A stretch of DNA of 64,000 nucleotides, from the NCBI GenBank assembly GCA_009783265.1, contig WRHM01000008.1, positions 62,001 to 126,000 of the forward strand. Reading direction: 5' to 3'. The notes beneath the pieces are model-generated. The model worked only from the letters and a program-made list of their open reading frames with translations, searched no databases and was not told the origin of the DNA. Positions 27,970-37,108 of this stretch are shown piece after piece. Within the stretch, counting starts at the first letter, position 1. Every line of letters begins with the position of its first letter. The stretch comes from Oscillospiraceae bacterium (GTDB taxonomy: Bacteria > Bacillota > Clostridia > Oscillospirales > WRJC01). A program made the translations under genes and the position numbers.

Positions 27970-30900
27970 ATGCAAACAGAAATATTAAATAATAAAAACA
28001 GTATCGCTAAAAAACTTCTTGCGCTGTTTATCGCGCTGATAATGATTATAGGCTGCATGCCGTTTATCGCCATTTCGGTTTGGGCGGCAGACGAAGAAGA
28101 CGAAGAAGACGAAGCCAAGCTGGAAGCGGAAAGAATAAAACTGTTTATAAGCACAGTTTATGAAAATCCCGATGAAAAACTGAAAGATTTCGGCGCAAAA
28201 ACCGTTGAGCACATAGAGGGTACGGGTAAAAACGCGGTGACGACATGGCTGCCTAACGGAGAGCCTACTCTCGTAAAAGACGGGTTTGAGTTATATTATC
28301 AGTACGATACCGGCGAAATCGCGATAAAAGAAATCGCAACGGGTCAGATTTTGTTCTCTAACCCATATGACGTCGGACTGGCCGGTTCGGCATCAAGTGA
28401 CGAAGTAAAATACAAGCTGCTGTCTCAGATTATAGTCAGATATTCAGAAGCGGATAAATTTAATTTTTTCTACTCGTTCAGGGATGCCGCGATGAACAGG
28501 CAAATAAAAATGAAAAAAATAAAAGGCGGCATACGCGTTGAGTACACTCTTGGAAAAGAAGAGAAGAGAAAACTGGTTCCCAGAATGATCGAGAGGGAAT
28601 CGTTTGAAACCAAAATACTCGAGCTTATAACCAATCCGAGAGATTTAGCCAAAATGGAAGCGTATTATACTCTCAAGGACGCAAACGCCGAGGATTTGAC
28701 AGACAGGGCTAAAAAAGAACTTCAGGTTACGTATCCGATAACGAGATTTTACGCGATTTATGTCTTTGACCCCAACGCCTCGGAACGCGAGCTTAACCAG
28801 ATAGAAGGCTTTATTAAATTATATACTAAATATACTTTCGAGCAGATGGACGAAGACCATAATTTAGTCGAGTACGAATCAAAAGACAAAGCGCCGCCTC
28901 TGGTTAAAATGTCACTGGAATATTATATCGACGAGCAGGGGCTCTATATGAGGCTTCCGGCAAACGGTATAAGATTTGACGAATCAACTTATAAAATTGC
29001 TTATATAAACGTCCTGCCGTATTTGGGAGCGGGTCAGAGAGGGAACACAGGATATACGTTTATCCCCGACGGCTCCGGAGCCCTGATGAGATACGAGGAT
29101 ATAAATGACACGGCGTTTATCGTTACTAATAAATTATACGGGCCCGACTTTTCGTTCTATAAAGTAGGCGGCGGAAACCATACGAGAAGATGGAGAATGC
29201 CGGTGTACGGTGCAGTCGAAAACTATGAAATCGTAAGAACGACCAAAGTAGAGCCGGAGGAAGCTTATTATGACGAAAACGGAAACAGGCTCGAAGAACC
29301 AGTAACTGTTACTGAAGTTTCGGAAGACGCTGACGGCAACGAAGTTTCAGAACTCAAGACGCTTTATTACGACGAAACCGGAACCCAGATTAACTCAGCC
29401 AAACAGATTTTTGTCGACGAGGACGGCAACGAATACGAAAAAGTCCCCGAACCGGAAATCGAAGAAAGATGGGACGGTTTTGTAGCAATTATAGAAGAAG
29501 GCGACGTCATGGCGGAAATTACGACTGAGGCCGGCGGGAGCACGAATAAATACAACAGCGTTTCGTCTATGATTACCCCAAGGCCGATGGACGAATATAA
29601 TCTCGATTTTGAGACAAAAGGCATAAACAGCCTTATAACCGTCGCTTCAAGAAGAAAATACGCGGGGAATTATATTATCAGATATATAATGCTCTCAAGC
29701 GACGAAAACGGCAATCCTAAAAACCCGAACGGGGGATATGAAGCAACTTATGTCGGAATGGCTAAGGCTTACAGGCAATATCTGATAGATAAAGGCGAGC
29801 TTGTCCCGATGGCAGACGACGGAACTGATATACCGTTGTTTATAGAATCATTGGGAATAGTCAAAACCGCCGAATATATCTTCGGATTCCCGTATGTCGG
29901 CAGGACCCCGCTCAATACTTTTGATGATATAGGGACAATAATAGACGAGCTTAACGAAGAAGGGATATATAATCTTAAATTCAGGCTCAACGGTTGGATG
30001 AACGACGGGCTTAAAGGAACCGCCCCGATGAGCGTAAAAGTGGAAAAAGCGATGGGCGGAAAACAGGGATTTCAGGATATGCTCGAATATGCCTCGCAAA
30101 AAGGCGCGGATATATATCCGGATCTTGACTTTGCCATGATCTGGGACTGGAAGATGCTCGACGGGTTTACGCCAAAGAAAGACCTTGCGCGTTATATGGA
30201 CCAGATTTATTCTCGTGAAAAGAAATATATTTATCTGTTCCAGGATTTCGGGCGCATGGGCGGGGCGTATTTCCTGACGGCGCCTGAAAGAATGGACCAG
30301 ATGTACACCAAAGCCATGAAAGACTATGATAAATTTGAAGTAGGCGCGCTTTCGGTGGTTTCGCTTGCGAGAGAGTTGCATTCCAATCATTATAAAAAGA
30401 GCCTTGTGAACCGTATGGACGCAAAAGGGTATGTAACCGAATTATTTGACAAAATGTATGAAGACCACGGAAATCTTCTCGCCGACGAAGCCAACGCTTA
30501 CGCATTCAGGTATCTTGATTCTATTATAAACGTAGACCTTGACAGCAGCCGTTATATGAATCAGAGCGAAGGAGTCCCGTTCTACGCAATGGTAACTCAC
30601 GGATGTATAAATATCGCAGGGACTCCGATAAATATGGCCGGAGATTACGATTATGATTTGCTTAAAGCCATAGAAAGCGGCGCGAGCCCGTATTTTATAC
30701 TGTGTTACCAGAACGCGAACAGGCTTAAAGAAGCATGGAACTGGGGACTTAACTCTTATTATTCTGTGGATTATAACATGTGGCTGGAAACTATGCTTGA
30801 TACATACGAAATTATCAACAGCGCGCTCAAGCCAGTAAAATCTAAGCAGATTATTGGCCACGAATTTCTTGCTTTAAACGTCGTAAAAGTTACTTATGAG

Positions 30901-31005
30901 GGCGGCACGTCGTTTATATTAAACTATAACAGCGCCGAAACGACTGTGACAGACGGCAGCAAAGAGTATGTTTTAGAGCCTATGTGGTTCTTAAAAGTAA
31001 GTTAA
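27970..31005 (+). CDS. Large exported DUF5696-like protein, possible glycoside hydrolase fold
   Basis: 1011 residues. Signal peptide (about 15-45, ending VWAAD); beta-rich N-terminal half with FIPDGSGALMRY near 360; an acidic repetitive stretch at about 430-500; a C-terminal half with TIM-barrel-like spacing of conserved acids (DIYPDLDFAMIWDW, NLLADEANAYAF), suggesting a glycosidase-like fold. I recall such proteins being annotated DUF5696 beside the same transporter genes; the catalytic role is unproven. It lies between the Yip1 protein and the second permease pair, so it may trim or bind the glycan before import. Start follows AAGGAGG. Confidence 0.65.
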   Translation: MQTEILNNKNSIAKKLLALFIALIMIIGCMPFIAISVWAADEEDEEDEAKLEAERIKLFISTVYENPDEKLKDFGAKTVEHIEGTGKNAVTTWLPNGEPTLVKDGFELYYQYDTGEIAIKEIATGQILFSNPYDVGLAGSASSDEVKYKLLSQIIVRYSEADKFNFFYSFRDAAMNRQIKMKKIKGGIRVEYTLGKEEKRKLVPRMIERESFETKILELITNPRDLAKMEAYYTLKDANAEDLTDRAKKELQVTYPITRFYAIYVFDPNASERELNQIEGFIKLYTKYTFEQMDEDHNLVEYESKDKAPPLVKMSLEYYIDEQGLYMRLPANGIRFDESTYKIAYINVLPYLGAGQRGNTGYTFIPDGSGALMRYEDINDTAFIVTNKLYGPDFSFYKVGGGNHTRRWRMPVYGAVENYEIVRTTKVEPEEAYYDENGNRLEEPVTVTEVSEDADGNEVSELKTLYYDETGTQINSAKQIFVDEDGNEYEKVPEPEIEERWDGFVAIIEEGDVMAEITTEAGGSTNKYNSVSSMITPRPMDEYNLDFETKGINSLITVASRRKYAGNYIIRYIMLSSDENGNPKNPNGGYEATYVGMAKAYRQYLIDKGELVPMADDGTDIPLFIESLGIVKTAEYIFGFPYVGRTPLNTFDDIGTIIDELNEEGIYNLKFRLNGWMNDGLKGTAPMSVKVEKAMGGKQGFQDMLEYASQKGADIYPDLDFAMIWDWKMLDGFTPKKDLARYMDQIYSREKKYIYLFQDFGRMGGAYFLTAPERMDQMYTKAMKDYDKFEVGALSVVSLARELHSNHYKKSLVNRMDAKGYVTELFDKMYEDHGNLLADEANAYAFRYLDSIINVDLDSSRYMNQSEGVPFYAMVTHGCINIAGTPINMAGDYDYDLLKAIESGASPYFILCYQNANRLKEAWNWGLNSYYSVDYNMWLETMLDTYEIINSALKPVKSKQIIGHEFLALNVVKVTYEGGTSFILNYNSAETTVTDGSKEYVLEPMWFLKVS

Positions 31006-31029
31006 TTTTATCGAGAGGAGAGAAAACAA

Positions 31030-32037
31030 ATGCAAAATACAGAAGTAGAAGTAAACAAACCGGAAATAAACGCTCCGAAAAAGAAAAAACGCGCTTCGTC
31101 CCTCGATAGAATAAAAGCCCGTTCCGGCTGGTTTTTTATAGCTCCGTTCGTAATTGGATTTATAGTAATATATCTGCCGATTGTGTTTGAGTCTATACAT
31201 TTCAGTTTTACGGAAGTAAAAGTTCTGACAGGCGGGGGATTCAACGCTGAGTGGGTAGGTTTTAAAAATTATCAGGAAGCGCTTTTTGACAACCCGAATT
31301 TTGTCATGACTTTGACGCTTGGCATACGGCAGCTGATATTTGATATACCCGCAATCGTTATATTCGCGTTATTTATGGCTATTCTGCTCAACCAGAAAAT
31401 GACGGGAAGAGCAGTATTCAGGGCAATATTCTTTATCCCGGTCATACTTGCCACCGGTATTATAGACAGAATCGACCAGGGAAACGAAATGCTGTCATAT
31501 TTGTCTGATACGAGCCGTTCTATAGCGACGGGCACTTCAGACAATGCCGCCACTACGGATACATCGGTAACGAGTATTGTGTCGGTATTCGACTTTGAAT
31601 GGCTCTTCATGAGCATGAAGGGCGTGAGCATAGATTTGGTTATATATATAGTCAACGCGGTTAATAATATATATAATATAATAAACAGATCCGGTGTTCA
31701 GATGCTTATATTCTTAGGAGGCTTACAGTCGATCTCGCCCACTATATACGAGTCAGCATTTATGGAAGGCGCGTCAGCGTGGGAAACATTCTGGAAAATA
31801 ACATTCCCGATGATAAGCCCTATGATTTTCGTCAATGCCATATATACAGTTATAGATTCTTTTACGGCAAAATCAAACACGGTTATGCGGCTGATAGAAT
31901 TTACTTATGACGAGCCGGGGGGACAGGTTTTGTCGTCGGCGATGGCATGGATGTATTTTATAATAGTAATACTGATGATTGCTGTGGTGGGGCTTATCGT
32001 TTCAAGCTTCGTGTTCTATCAGCGGCGTGAAAATTAA
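31030..32037 (+). CDS. Sugar ABC transporter permease, MalF/UgpA type (pair 2)
   Basis: 335 residues with six membrane segments and EAA loop YESAFMEGASAWETFW near 238. A Ser/Thr-rich loop of about 50 residues (about 148-195) between helices 3 and 4 is an unusual extracellular insertion. Followed 22 bases later by its MalG-type partner. Confidence 0.9.
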   Translation: MQNTEVEVNKPEINAPKKKKRASSLDRIKARSGWFFIAPFVIGFIVIYLPIVFESIHFSFTEVKVLTGGGFNAEWVGFKNYQEALFDNPNFVMTLTLGIRQLIFDIPAIVIFALFMAILLNQKMTGRAVFRAIFFIPVILATGIIDRIDQGNEMLSYLSDTSRSIATGTSDNAATTDTSVTSIVSVFDFEWLFMSMKGVSIDLVIYIVNAVNNIYNIINRSGVQMLIFLGGLQSISPTIYESAFMEGASAWETFWKITFPMISPMIFVNAIYTVIDSFTAKSNTVMRLIEFTYDEPGGQVLSSAMAWMYFIIVILMIAVVGLIVSSFVFYQRREN

Positions 32038-32059
32038 GGTGAAAGGAGAGAAATAATTT

Positions 32060-33118
32060 ATGAACGCAACAGACCAAACCTCGACCAAAGTCAAAAAAGA
32101 GTCAAAAAATAAAATAAGGGTCGATTTTGAAAGAACTTCTTTGCTCAAAAGATTAAGAATCAAATATCTTTCAGTGTTCTTTTTCCAGAAAGTCATTTGG
32201 GTATTATTCAGGCTTGTATTGCTTGTTGGCGTATCTTACGTAGTCCTTTTGCCGTTTTTCGCAAAAATCACAGGTTCTGTCATGAGCCCTGAAGATTTTA
32301 TAGACAATACGGTCAAAATGGTTCCGAGGGCCCCTACTTTGGGGACATATACGGCCATAATAGTCGAAAACGATTATTATAAAGCTCTGACAAGCACGGC
32401 TATATTATCGCTTTTGTGCGCAGTTTCCCAGATGTTTATATGCACACTTGTGGGATACGGATTTTCAAAATTTAAATTTAAATTCAACAGTTTAATATTC
32501 GGCCTTGTAATTTTCACGCTTATAGTTCCGCACCAGACGCTCCAGTTTTCAATGTTCATGAAGTTCAGATATTTTGATTTTCTTAAAATATATGAGATCA
32601 TAAGAAAATTCATGGGGGTCACGGTCGCAAAAGACCTGAAGATAAATTTAATAAATTCATACTGGCCTCTCGCGCTTCTGTCAGTAACGGGGCTGGCATT
32701 CAAGAACGGATTATATATACTGGTCATGCGACAATTTTTCAAAGGGTTCCCCGACGAAATGGAAGAAGCGGCTTATGTTGACGGAGCAGGCGTGTTCAAG
32801 ACATATTTTACAATTATACTTCCAAACGCGATACCGATGATGGTAACAATATTCCTGTTTGCATTTACATGGCAGTGGACAGACGAATTTTATGTCAATC
32901 TGTTTACTACAGACACCGGGCCGTATTTATTGCCCAGAATAGTCAAGATACCGAGGACATTAGTTCAAAGCACGGCTGCTATACAGGCTTCGACGATATA
33001 TCAGTCCGCGATAAGAAACACATGCGGGCTTATGATTATCGCGCCGCTTTTAGTAGTATATCTTATCGGTCAGAACTTTTTGATACAGGGCATCGAGAGA
33101 ACCGGCGTCACAGGGTAA
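32060..33118 (+). CDS. Carbohydrate ABC transporter permease, MalG/UgpE type (pair 2)
   Basis: 352 residues with a long basic N-terminus (about 1-50), six membrane segments and EAA loop EEAAYVDGAGVFKTYF near 235. It has an extra loop around 178-200. Last gene of the operon, followed by a strong terminator. Confidence 0.9.
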   Translation: MNATDQTSTKVKKESKNKIRVDFERTSLLKRLRIKYLSVFFFQKVIWVLFRLVLLVGVSYVVLLPFFAKITGSVMSPEDFIDNTVKMVPRAPTLGTYTAIIVENDYYKALTSTAILSLLCAVSQMFICTLVGYGFSKFKFKFNSLIFGLVIFTLIVPHQTLQFSMFMKFRYFDFLKIYEIIRKFMGVTVAKDLKINLINSYWPLALLSVTGLAFKNGLYILVMRQFFKGFPDEMEEAAYVDGAGVFKTYFTIILPNAIPMMVTIFLFAFTWQWTDEFYVNLFTTDTGPYLLPRIVKIPRTLVQSTAAIQASTIYQSAIRNTCGLMIIAPLLVVYLIGQNFLIQGIERTGVTG

Positions 33119-33150
33119 AAATAAAATTCGATAGAATTAATCAAGTCATA

Positions 33151-33182
33151 AAAAAATCGGGGAAATTATCCCCGATTTTTTT
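33151..33182 (+). terminator. Intrinsic terminator of the glycan-uptake operon
   Basis: AAAAAATCGGGG (33151-33162), 7-base loop, CCCCGATTTTTT (33170-33181). Symmetric, so it may also stop leftward transcripts from the sigK side. Confidence 0.92.
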
Positions 33183-33231
33183 GCGAATAAAATTTTTATT
33201 GTGATATAATATTGTTTAATTTTAAATAATA

Positions 33232-33302
33232 TCACATAAGTGTTTTTGATTTTAAATATGACTGGATTTTTGACAGCGCCTGTTTTTCAATTCTCGATAC
33301 AT
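33232..33302 (-). CDS. sigK: sigK 3' exon: C-terminal end of sporulation sigma-K
   Basis: The minus strand reads V-SRIEKQALSK... for 21 residues after the Val, then TGA at 33232-33234. SRIEK and the following helix match the second half of the sigma region 4.2 helix-turn-helix of sigma-K, missing from the 5' part at 37268-37903. In-frame stop TAA at 33313-33315 just inside the element and no start codon mean it can be expressed only after excision joins the two parts, as with spoIIIC of Bacillus subtilis. Too short for routine gene finders. Confidence 0.93.
33299..33302. other. Attachment site core, sigK 3' side
   Basis: On the minus strand, element sequence GGGTTCCA-ATGT-ATCGAGAATTG enters the 3' exon. 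ATGT is the identity shared with the other end. Confidence 0.85.
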
Positions 33303-33325
33303 TGGAACCCGCTTATTGTAAACGG

Positions 33326-34900
33326 TCAAACCTGATTAAACTGGCTGAACGTCCAATACACGATAATACCGCGGGTTTCGGTGATTTCAATGCGTTCGAT
33401 TAAACTGCATATCAATTCCCTATTCACGTCGATTTCATTAATAAACCGTTCCGCAAGTTCTTTGGCTTTGGCGGGATTGTCGATTTTATTTTCCGCTTTC
33501 TTTTTCAACGAGTTCAGTTTATCGTTATAATTGTGGCGTTCTTCTTTTATTTTGCTGTAAATTCTCTCAAAATCTTCGGGCGAAAGTATATCGTTTAATT
33601 TATCTGTATAAACTTGGTCTAATTTACCTGTCAGGAACTCGATTTTTGATTCGAGTTCTTTTATTTCGTTTTCGCCTTTGGAATTTGATTCGCATTTTGC
33701 TATTTCAACCTCTGCGATATTTTGCATATCCGAAAGATTTAAGTATTTTTCACAAACTTCTTTAATCTGATTTAAAACGGCGTTTGTAACGTCCTCGACT
33801 TTCGCGTAATGTATAGTGCATTTTTTTTCGTTTGTAAACCGCTGATAAGTCCTGCACACAAAGTATAAAACTTCTCTGCATTTCGCTAACTTACGGTTTA
33901 TCACAGACAACACATAGCCACATTCGTGGCAATATACAAGCCCTTTTAACAGATAATTATGCGTTCTTTCACGGGTTTTCTTGCGTTTAGATATTAAAAC
34001 CTGCACAGTATCAAACGTGTCTTTTTCGATTATGGCTTCGTGCGTATTCTCAACAATAGCCCACTCAGACGGCGGAAGTTTCAAAACTTTTTTTGATTTA
34101 TAGTTGATTTTCTTAACGCGTCCCTGCACCATGTTGCCGATATAAACCTCGTTTTGAAGCATAAACGCCACTCGTTCAGAACTCCATAAGCCTTTATATC
34201 TTCCGTTGCTTGTAATTTCGATTCCGGCGTAATCCGACGGTGTTATTATTTTTTCGCGGTTTAGAATGACTGCAATTTCCCGGCAGGACTTACCCGAAGC
34301 GGCAAGAGTAAATATTCTGCGAACGATATTCGCCGCTTCTTCGTCAATAATAATCTTATTTTTTTCGTTCGGTGATTTTTTATAACCGTAAGCCGCCTTC
34401 CCTCCGATAAATTGTCCTTTTTTTTGTTTGTCCTCTTTAACGCTCCTGATTTTCTGCGATATATCTTTTGCGTACATATCGTTCATGATTGCTTTAAACG
34501 GCGTAATGTCGTTGTTATGATTATTCGTGCCGGTGTCGATTCCGTCTAAAAGCGAAATATATCTCACCCGGTTTTCAGGGAAAAACTTTTCTAAATAATA
34601 TCCCGTTTGGATATAATCCCTGCCAAGCCTTGATAAATCTTTCGTGACGACCATGTTTACTTTTTTATTTAATATCGCTTCAATCATTTTGTTAAAATCC
34701 GGACGGTCAAAACTTGTCCCCGAAACGCCGTCGTCAATAAATTCGCTGACTATGTTAAGTCTGTGCTGTTCCGCAAAGCCGTTTAAAAGACTGCGTTGAT
34801 TTGTTATACTTTCAGATTCGCCTGTATTTCCGTCCTCCTTTGATAAACGGATATAAAACGCGGCTTTATAATCCATTGGATTGCTTATTTCTGCATACAT
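33326..34900 (-). CDS. Large serine recombinase of the sigK element (SpoIVCA-like)
   Basis: 524 residues. Resolvase catalytic domain (about 12-160) with nucleophile Ser20 in YIRLSKEDG and the KDLSRLGRD motif near 92; recombinase domain (about 185-290, GYKKSP...SCREIAVILN); zinc ribbon starting CHECG near 325; coiled coil near 400-470. It cuts and rejoins DNA at attachment sites. Its stop is only 24 bases from the junction with the sigK 3' exon, so it is the excision enzyme of the element. GGAGG lies 6 bases before the ATG. The leader has a SigA-like promoter; a mother-cell sigma-E promoter, which would be expected, was not recognised. Confidence 0.93.
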   Translation of the reverse strand: MYAEISNPMDYKAAFYIRLSKEDGNTGESESITNQRSLLNGFAEQHRLNIVSEFIDDGVSGTSFDRPDFNKMIEAILNKKVNMVVTKDLSRLGRDYIQTGYYLEKFFPENRVRYISLLDGIDTGTNNHNNDITPFKAIMNDMYAKDISQKIRSVKEDKQKKGQFIGGKAAYGYKKSPNEKNKIIIDEEAANIVRRIFTLAASGKSCREIAVILNREKIITPSDYAGIEITSNGRYKGLWSSERVAFMLQNEVYIGNMVQGRVKKINYKSKKVLKLPPSEWAIVENTHEAIIEKDTFDTVQVLISKRKKTRERTHNYLLKGLVYCHECGYVLSVINRKLAKCREVLYFVCRTYQRFTNEKKCTIHYAKVEDVTNAVLNQIKEVCEKYLNLSDMQNIAEVEIAKCESNSKGENEIKELESKIEFLTGKLDQVYTDKLNDILSPEDFERIYSKIKEERHNYNDKLNSLKKKAENKIDNPAKAKELAERFINEIDVNRELICSLIERIEITETRGIIVYWTFSQFNQV

Positions 34901-34917
34901 ATTGTACCTCCAAAAAT

Positions 34918-34933
34918 AAGCGACCGTTCATTA
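34918..34933 (-). repeat. 16-base repeat, copy 1 (recombinase leader)
   Basis: The minus strand reads TAATGAACGGTCGCTT between the recombinase promoter and its ribosome site. An identical copy in the opposite orientation is at 37188-37203, near the other end of the element. Confidence 0.85.
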
Positions 34934-34938
34934 CAGTC

Positions 34939-34967
34939 AGTATAACATACCGATTTTAAAATTGCAA
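34939..34967 (-). promoter_or_regulatory. SigA-like promoter before the recombinase
   Basis: On the minus strand, TTGCAA (34962-34967), 17 bases, TATACT (34939-34944). Overlaps the end of the 50-residue ORF. A partial consensus match. Confidence 0.5.
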
Positions 34968-35108
34968 GCATTTTTCTACCTCTTTGCGTATAAATATTAT
35001 ATATGATTTTATTAATATATCTTGAATTTTTATGTTTTCCGCAGTTTTTTTATAAATGTTTTGCACGGTTATACCGTCTGTTTTAGGATTGGGTTTTGTT
35101 TTTTCCAT
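34956..35108 (-). CDS. Small ORF (50 aa) upstream of recombinase, candidate excision factor
   Basis: ATG at 35108 preceded by GAGGTG (8 bases away), stop TAA at 34956-34958; starts MEKTKPNPKTDG. Lys-rich, with no Cys motif and a central amphipathic segment (about 17-40). It lies directly upstream of and in the same direction as the serine recombinase. Large serine recombinases usually need a small directionality factor to excise, and one is known for the Clostridioides difficile skin element, so this is a candidate; no sequence similarity is claimed. Confidence 0.6.
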   Translation of the reverse strand: MEKTKPNPKTDGITVQNIYKKTAENIKIQDILIKSYIIFIRKEVEKCLQF

Positions 35109-35396
35109 CAAAATCACCTCATTAAATAGTTATTAAAAATAAGATTTACATATACCGATTAAATAAATAATTAAGTGACTTTTTTTGCGATAAGTCGATA
35201 TTGGCGACGGAAAAGTAATCCATAATGTAGCGGAGTATTTAGAGGGTTTGTCTACGGAAAATGAGTAATTTATAATCTTCCGAACGACACAAAAAGCTCT
35301 CGTAGAGCGAGAGCAAATTTTACGATATTCATAATATTTCCGTCAGAAAAATTATATCCAATATGGATTTTCATAATATGTTGTGGCAGTTTTTAT
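35109..35396. other. Element interior without intact gene
   Basis: Contains a hairpin GCTCTCG-TAGAG-CGAGAGC (35292-35310) flanked by A and T runs, probably a terminator of leftward transcripts. A + strand frame ending near 35268 (...EYLEGLSTENE-stop, no start) may be a decayed gene tail. Confidence 0.4.
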
Positions 35397-35642
35397 TTAT
35401 CTTCGCCCGATTTGATTTATTAGTATTGATAAGATTTTTTCTAAACATTTATCAAGATTACTTTTGACTTCTTTTTCCCAAAAGTGGACAGTTATCCAGC
35501 CTATCTCTTTCAATTTCAAATTATTTCGATTATCCCTCGCGATGTTTTCTTCAATTTTTTCTATCCAATATTCTCGGTTCGATTTTGTTTTCATTTCATC
35601 GCTATATTTCGATTTTGAATTGCAATAACCGACATATATCAT
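35397..35642 (-). pseudogene. Truncated Vsr-type mismatch endonuclease
   Basis: 81 residues match the C-terminal part of very-short-patch-repair endonucleases: REYWIEKIEENIARDNRNN and KEIGWITVHFWEKE correspond to the family's W-x2-KI-x2-N-x2-RD and GW-x2-x2-WE pattern. The N-terminal half, with the catalytic Asp and the RSRNMSRI-type start, is missing; an upstream stop (35664-35666) cuts the frame. Probably a non-functional leftover of a methylase/Vsr cargo. Confidence 0.65.
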
Positions 35643-35684
35643 AAAATTGTGTATATTTATTGGCTATTACAGGAATCAAACGCG

Positions 35685-37082
35685 TTAAATTTCTAAAATC
35701 ATATCCTCAAACCGTACAAGCCGGACATTCGTTTGCTTGCCAGCTTCAGCAACGAGCCTATCCGTAAAACCTGTTTTGGAAAACATCCAATACAATTTAT
35801 TTTTATAACTAAATAATTCGGATTTTTTTTTCAACGCAGTCAACACATCCATATCCGTCGGTGCATTTGTCCACTTACATTCGCAGAAAAGGGCGTTATC
35901 CTTACGGTAAGTCAGAATATCGATTTCCTCCTGACGTTTTTCGCGCGGATTATTACCCCACCATCTGCCGATTTTCCCGGGTAAAAACGGCAGATTATTT
36001 TTTTTCGCTTCTTCTACCATATATTGCTTGCATATTTCTTCAAAAACAAATCCCATATAAGCAGGGAGTTCTTCTTTGACTTCATAATTGAATATAGCCT
36101 CGCCTAAATCTGATACAATGCCGCTCATATTAGTAAAGACAAAACGATACCAAAATCTGAACATCATATCATCCAAAAGATAAATGCTTTTTTTAGACGA
36201 TGTTTCGGTGACGGGCAGTTCTTTTTTCACGATACCAAGCGAAATCAACGATTTAAGATATTTAGCGCATTTGTTGCTCTCTGTTCCGCACTTTGTGGCA
36301 ATCTCATTCAGTCTTGAAGCCCCGCTTGCAATAGCTTCTATGATACTATTATAAGTAGCTGGCTCACGCAGTTCCTGTTTCAATAAATTTGAAGGTTCTT
36401 CAAACAAAAGCCCGGAAGGCGTTAAAAATAAATCTATTATGTTTTCCGGTACCGATTTATTTGTGTTAATTTTATTTAAATACTCTGGTATGCCGCCGGT
36501 CATTCCATACAGTATCGCTTTATCAACGGAATCAAAACCGTTGTAAAATGGCAGCGATTCAAAAAAATTGAACGGTAGTATTTTAAACTGCGCCGTCCGT
36601 CTGCCGTAAAGCGGGCTTTTATAGCCGAGAACCTGATACTCCATAAAGCTCATGCTTGATCCGCAAAGAATTAAAAACAATTTGCTATCCTTAAATTGGT
36701 TATCTATATGTGCTTGCAAAATAGAAGAAATCGGACGGTATCCTCCCGCAAGGAACGGGTACTCATCAATAACCAGTATGATTCTGTTGTCCTTAGATAT
36801 TTGATAGATATAATCAAAAGTACTTTCCCAATCAGAGAAAAAGGCCTTTTTAGCTAGTTCTTTCGCGGTAACGGCATAAATATCGTTGCTGAACCCGTTA
36901 AGATTTGCTCCTCCGTCTGCCTCGCGGGCGAGAAAATAGATTGCTTTTTTATCCTTTATAAATTCTTTGATGAGCGTAGTTTTCCCGACGCGCCGTCTCC
37001 CGTAAATAATAGCGCACTCAAATTTATTGCTCGCGTACATTTCATTCAATTTTTTCAACTCTGTATTTCTACCAATAAACAT
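35685..37082 (-). CDS. AAA+ ATPase with C-terminal DUF234-type nuclease-like domain
   Basis: 465 residues. Walker A GRRRVGKTT (28-36) and Walker B ILVIDEYPF (near 103) of the archaeal-type ATPase family; winged-helix region (about 245-310); C-terminal DUF234 domain (about 320-460) with EEICKQY and EIDILTYR...ALFCECKW, a restriction-endonuclease-like E-x-D-x-CECKW pattern. Cytoplasmic; the family's function is unsettled, with defence or toxin-like roles suggested. It has its own SigA promoter and direct-repeat operator, so it is expressed independently of sporulation. Cargo of the sigK element. Confidence 0.85.
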   Translation of the reverse strand: MFIGRNTELKKLNEMYASNKFECAIIYGRRRVGKTTLIKEFIKDKKAIYFLAREADGGANLNGFSNDIYAVTAKELAKKAFFSDWESTFDYIYQISKDNRIILVIDEYPFLAGGYRPISSILQAHIDNQFKDSKLFLILCGSSMSFMEYQVLGYKSPLYGRRTAQFKILPFNFFESLPFYNGFDSVDKAILYGMTGGIPEYLNKINTNKSVPENIIDLFLTPSGLLFEEPSNLLKQELREPATYNSIIEAIASGASRLNEIATKCGTESNKCAKYLKSLISLGIVKKELPVTETSSKKSIYLLDDMMFRFWYRFVFTNMSGIVSDLGEAIFNYEVKEELPAYMGFVFEEICKQYMVEEAKKNNLPFLPGKIGRWWGNNPREKRQEEIDILTYRKDNALFCECKWTNAPTDMDVLTALKKKSELFSYKNKLYWMFSKTGFTDRLVAEAGKQTNVRLVRFEDMILEI

Positions 37083-37108
37083 AAAAATAATTACCCCTCA
37101 AAAATAAT

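Noticed and set aside
29848..30390. 180-residue minus frame opposite the DUF5696-like gene
   Set aside because: Arises from codon bias of the real + gene; no start signal or recognisable domain.
31470..31620. Frameshift or insertion in the second MalF-type permease
   Set aside because: The extra Ser/Thr-rich loop is in frame and both flanking helices are intact; treated as a natural external loop.
35217..35268. Short + frame ending EYLEGLSTENE inside the element
   Set aside because: No start codon or ribosome site; at most a decayed gene tail, so mentioned only in the region note.
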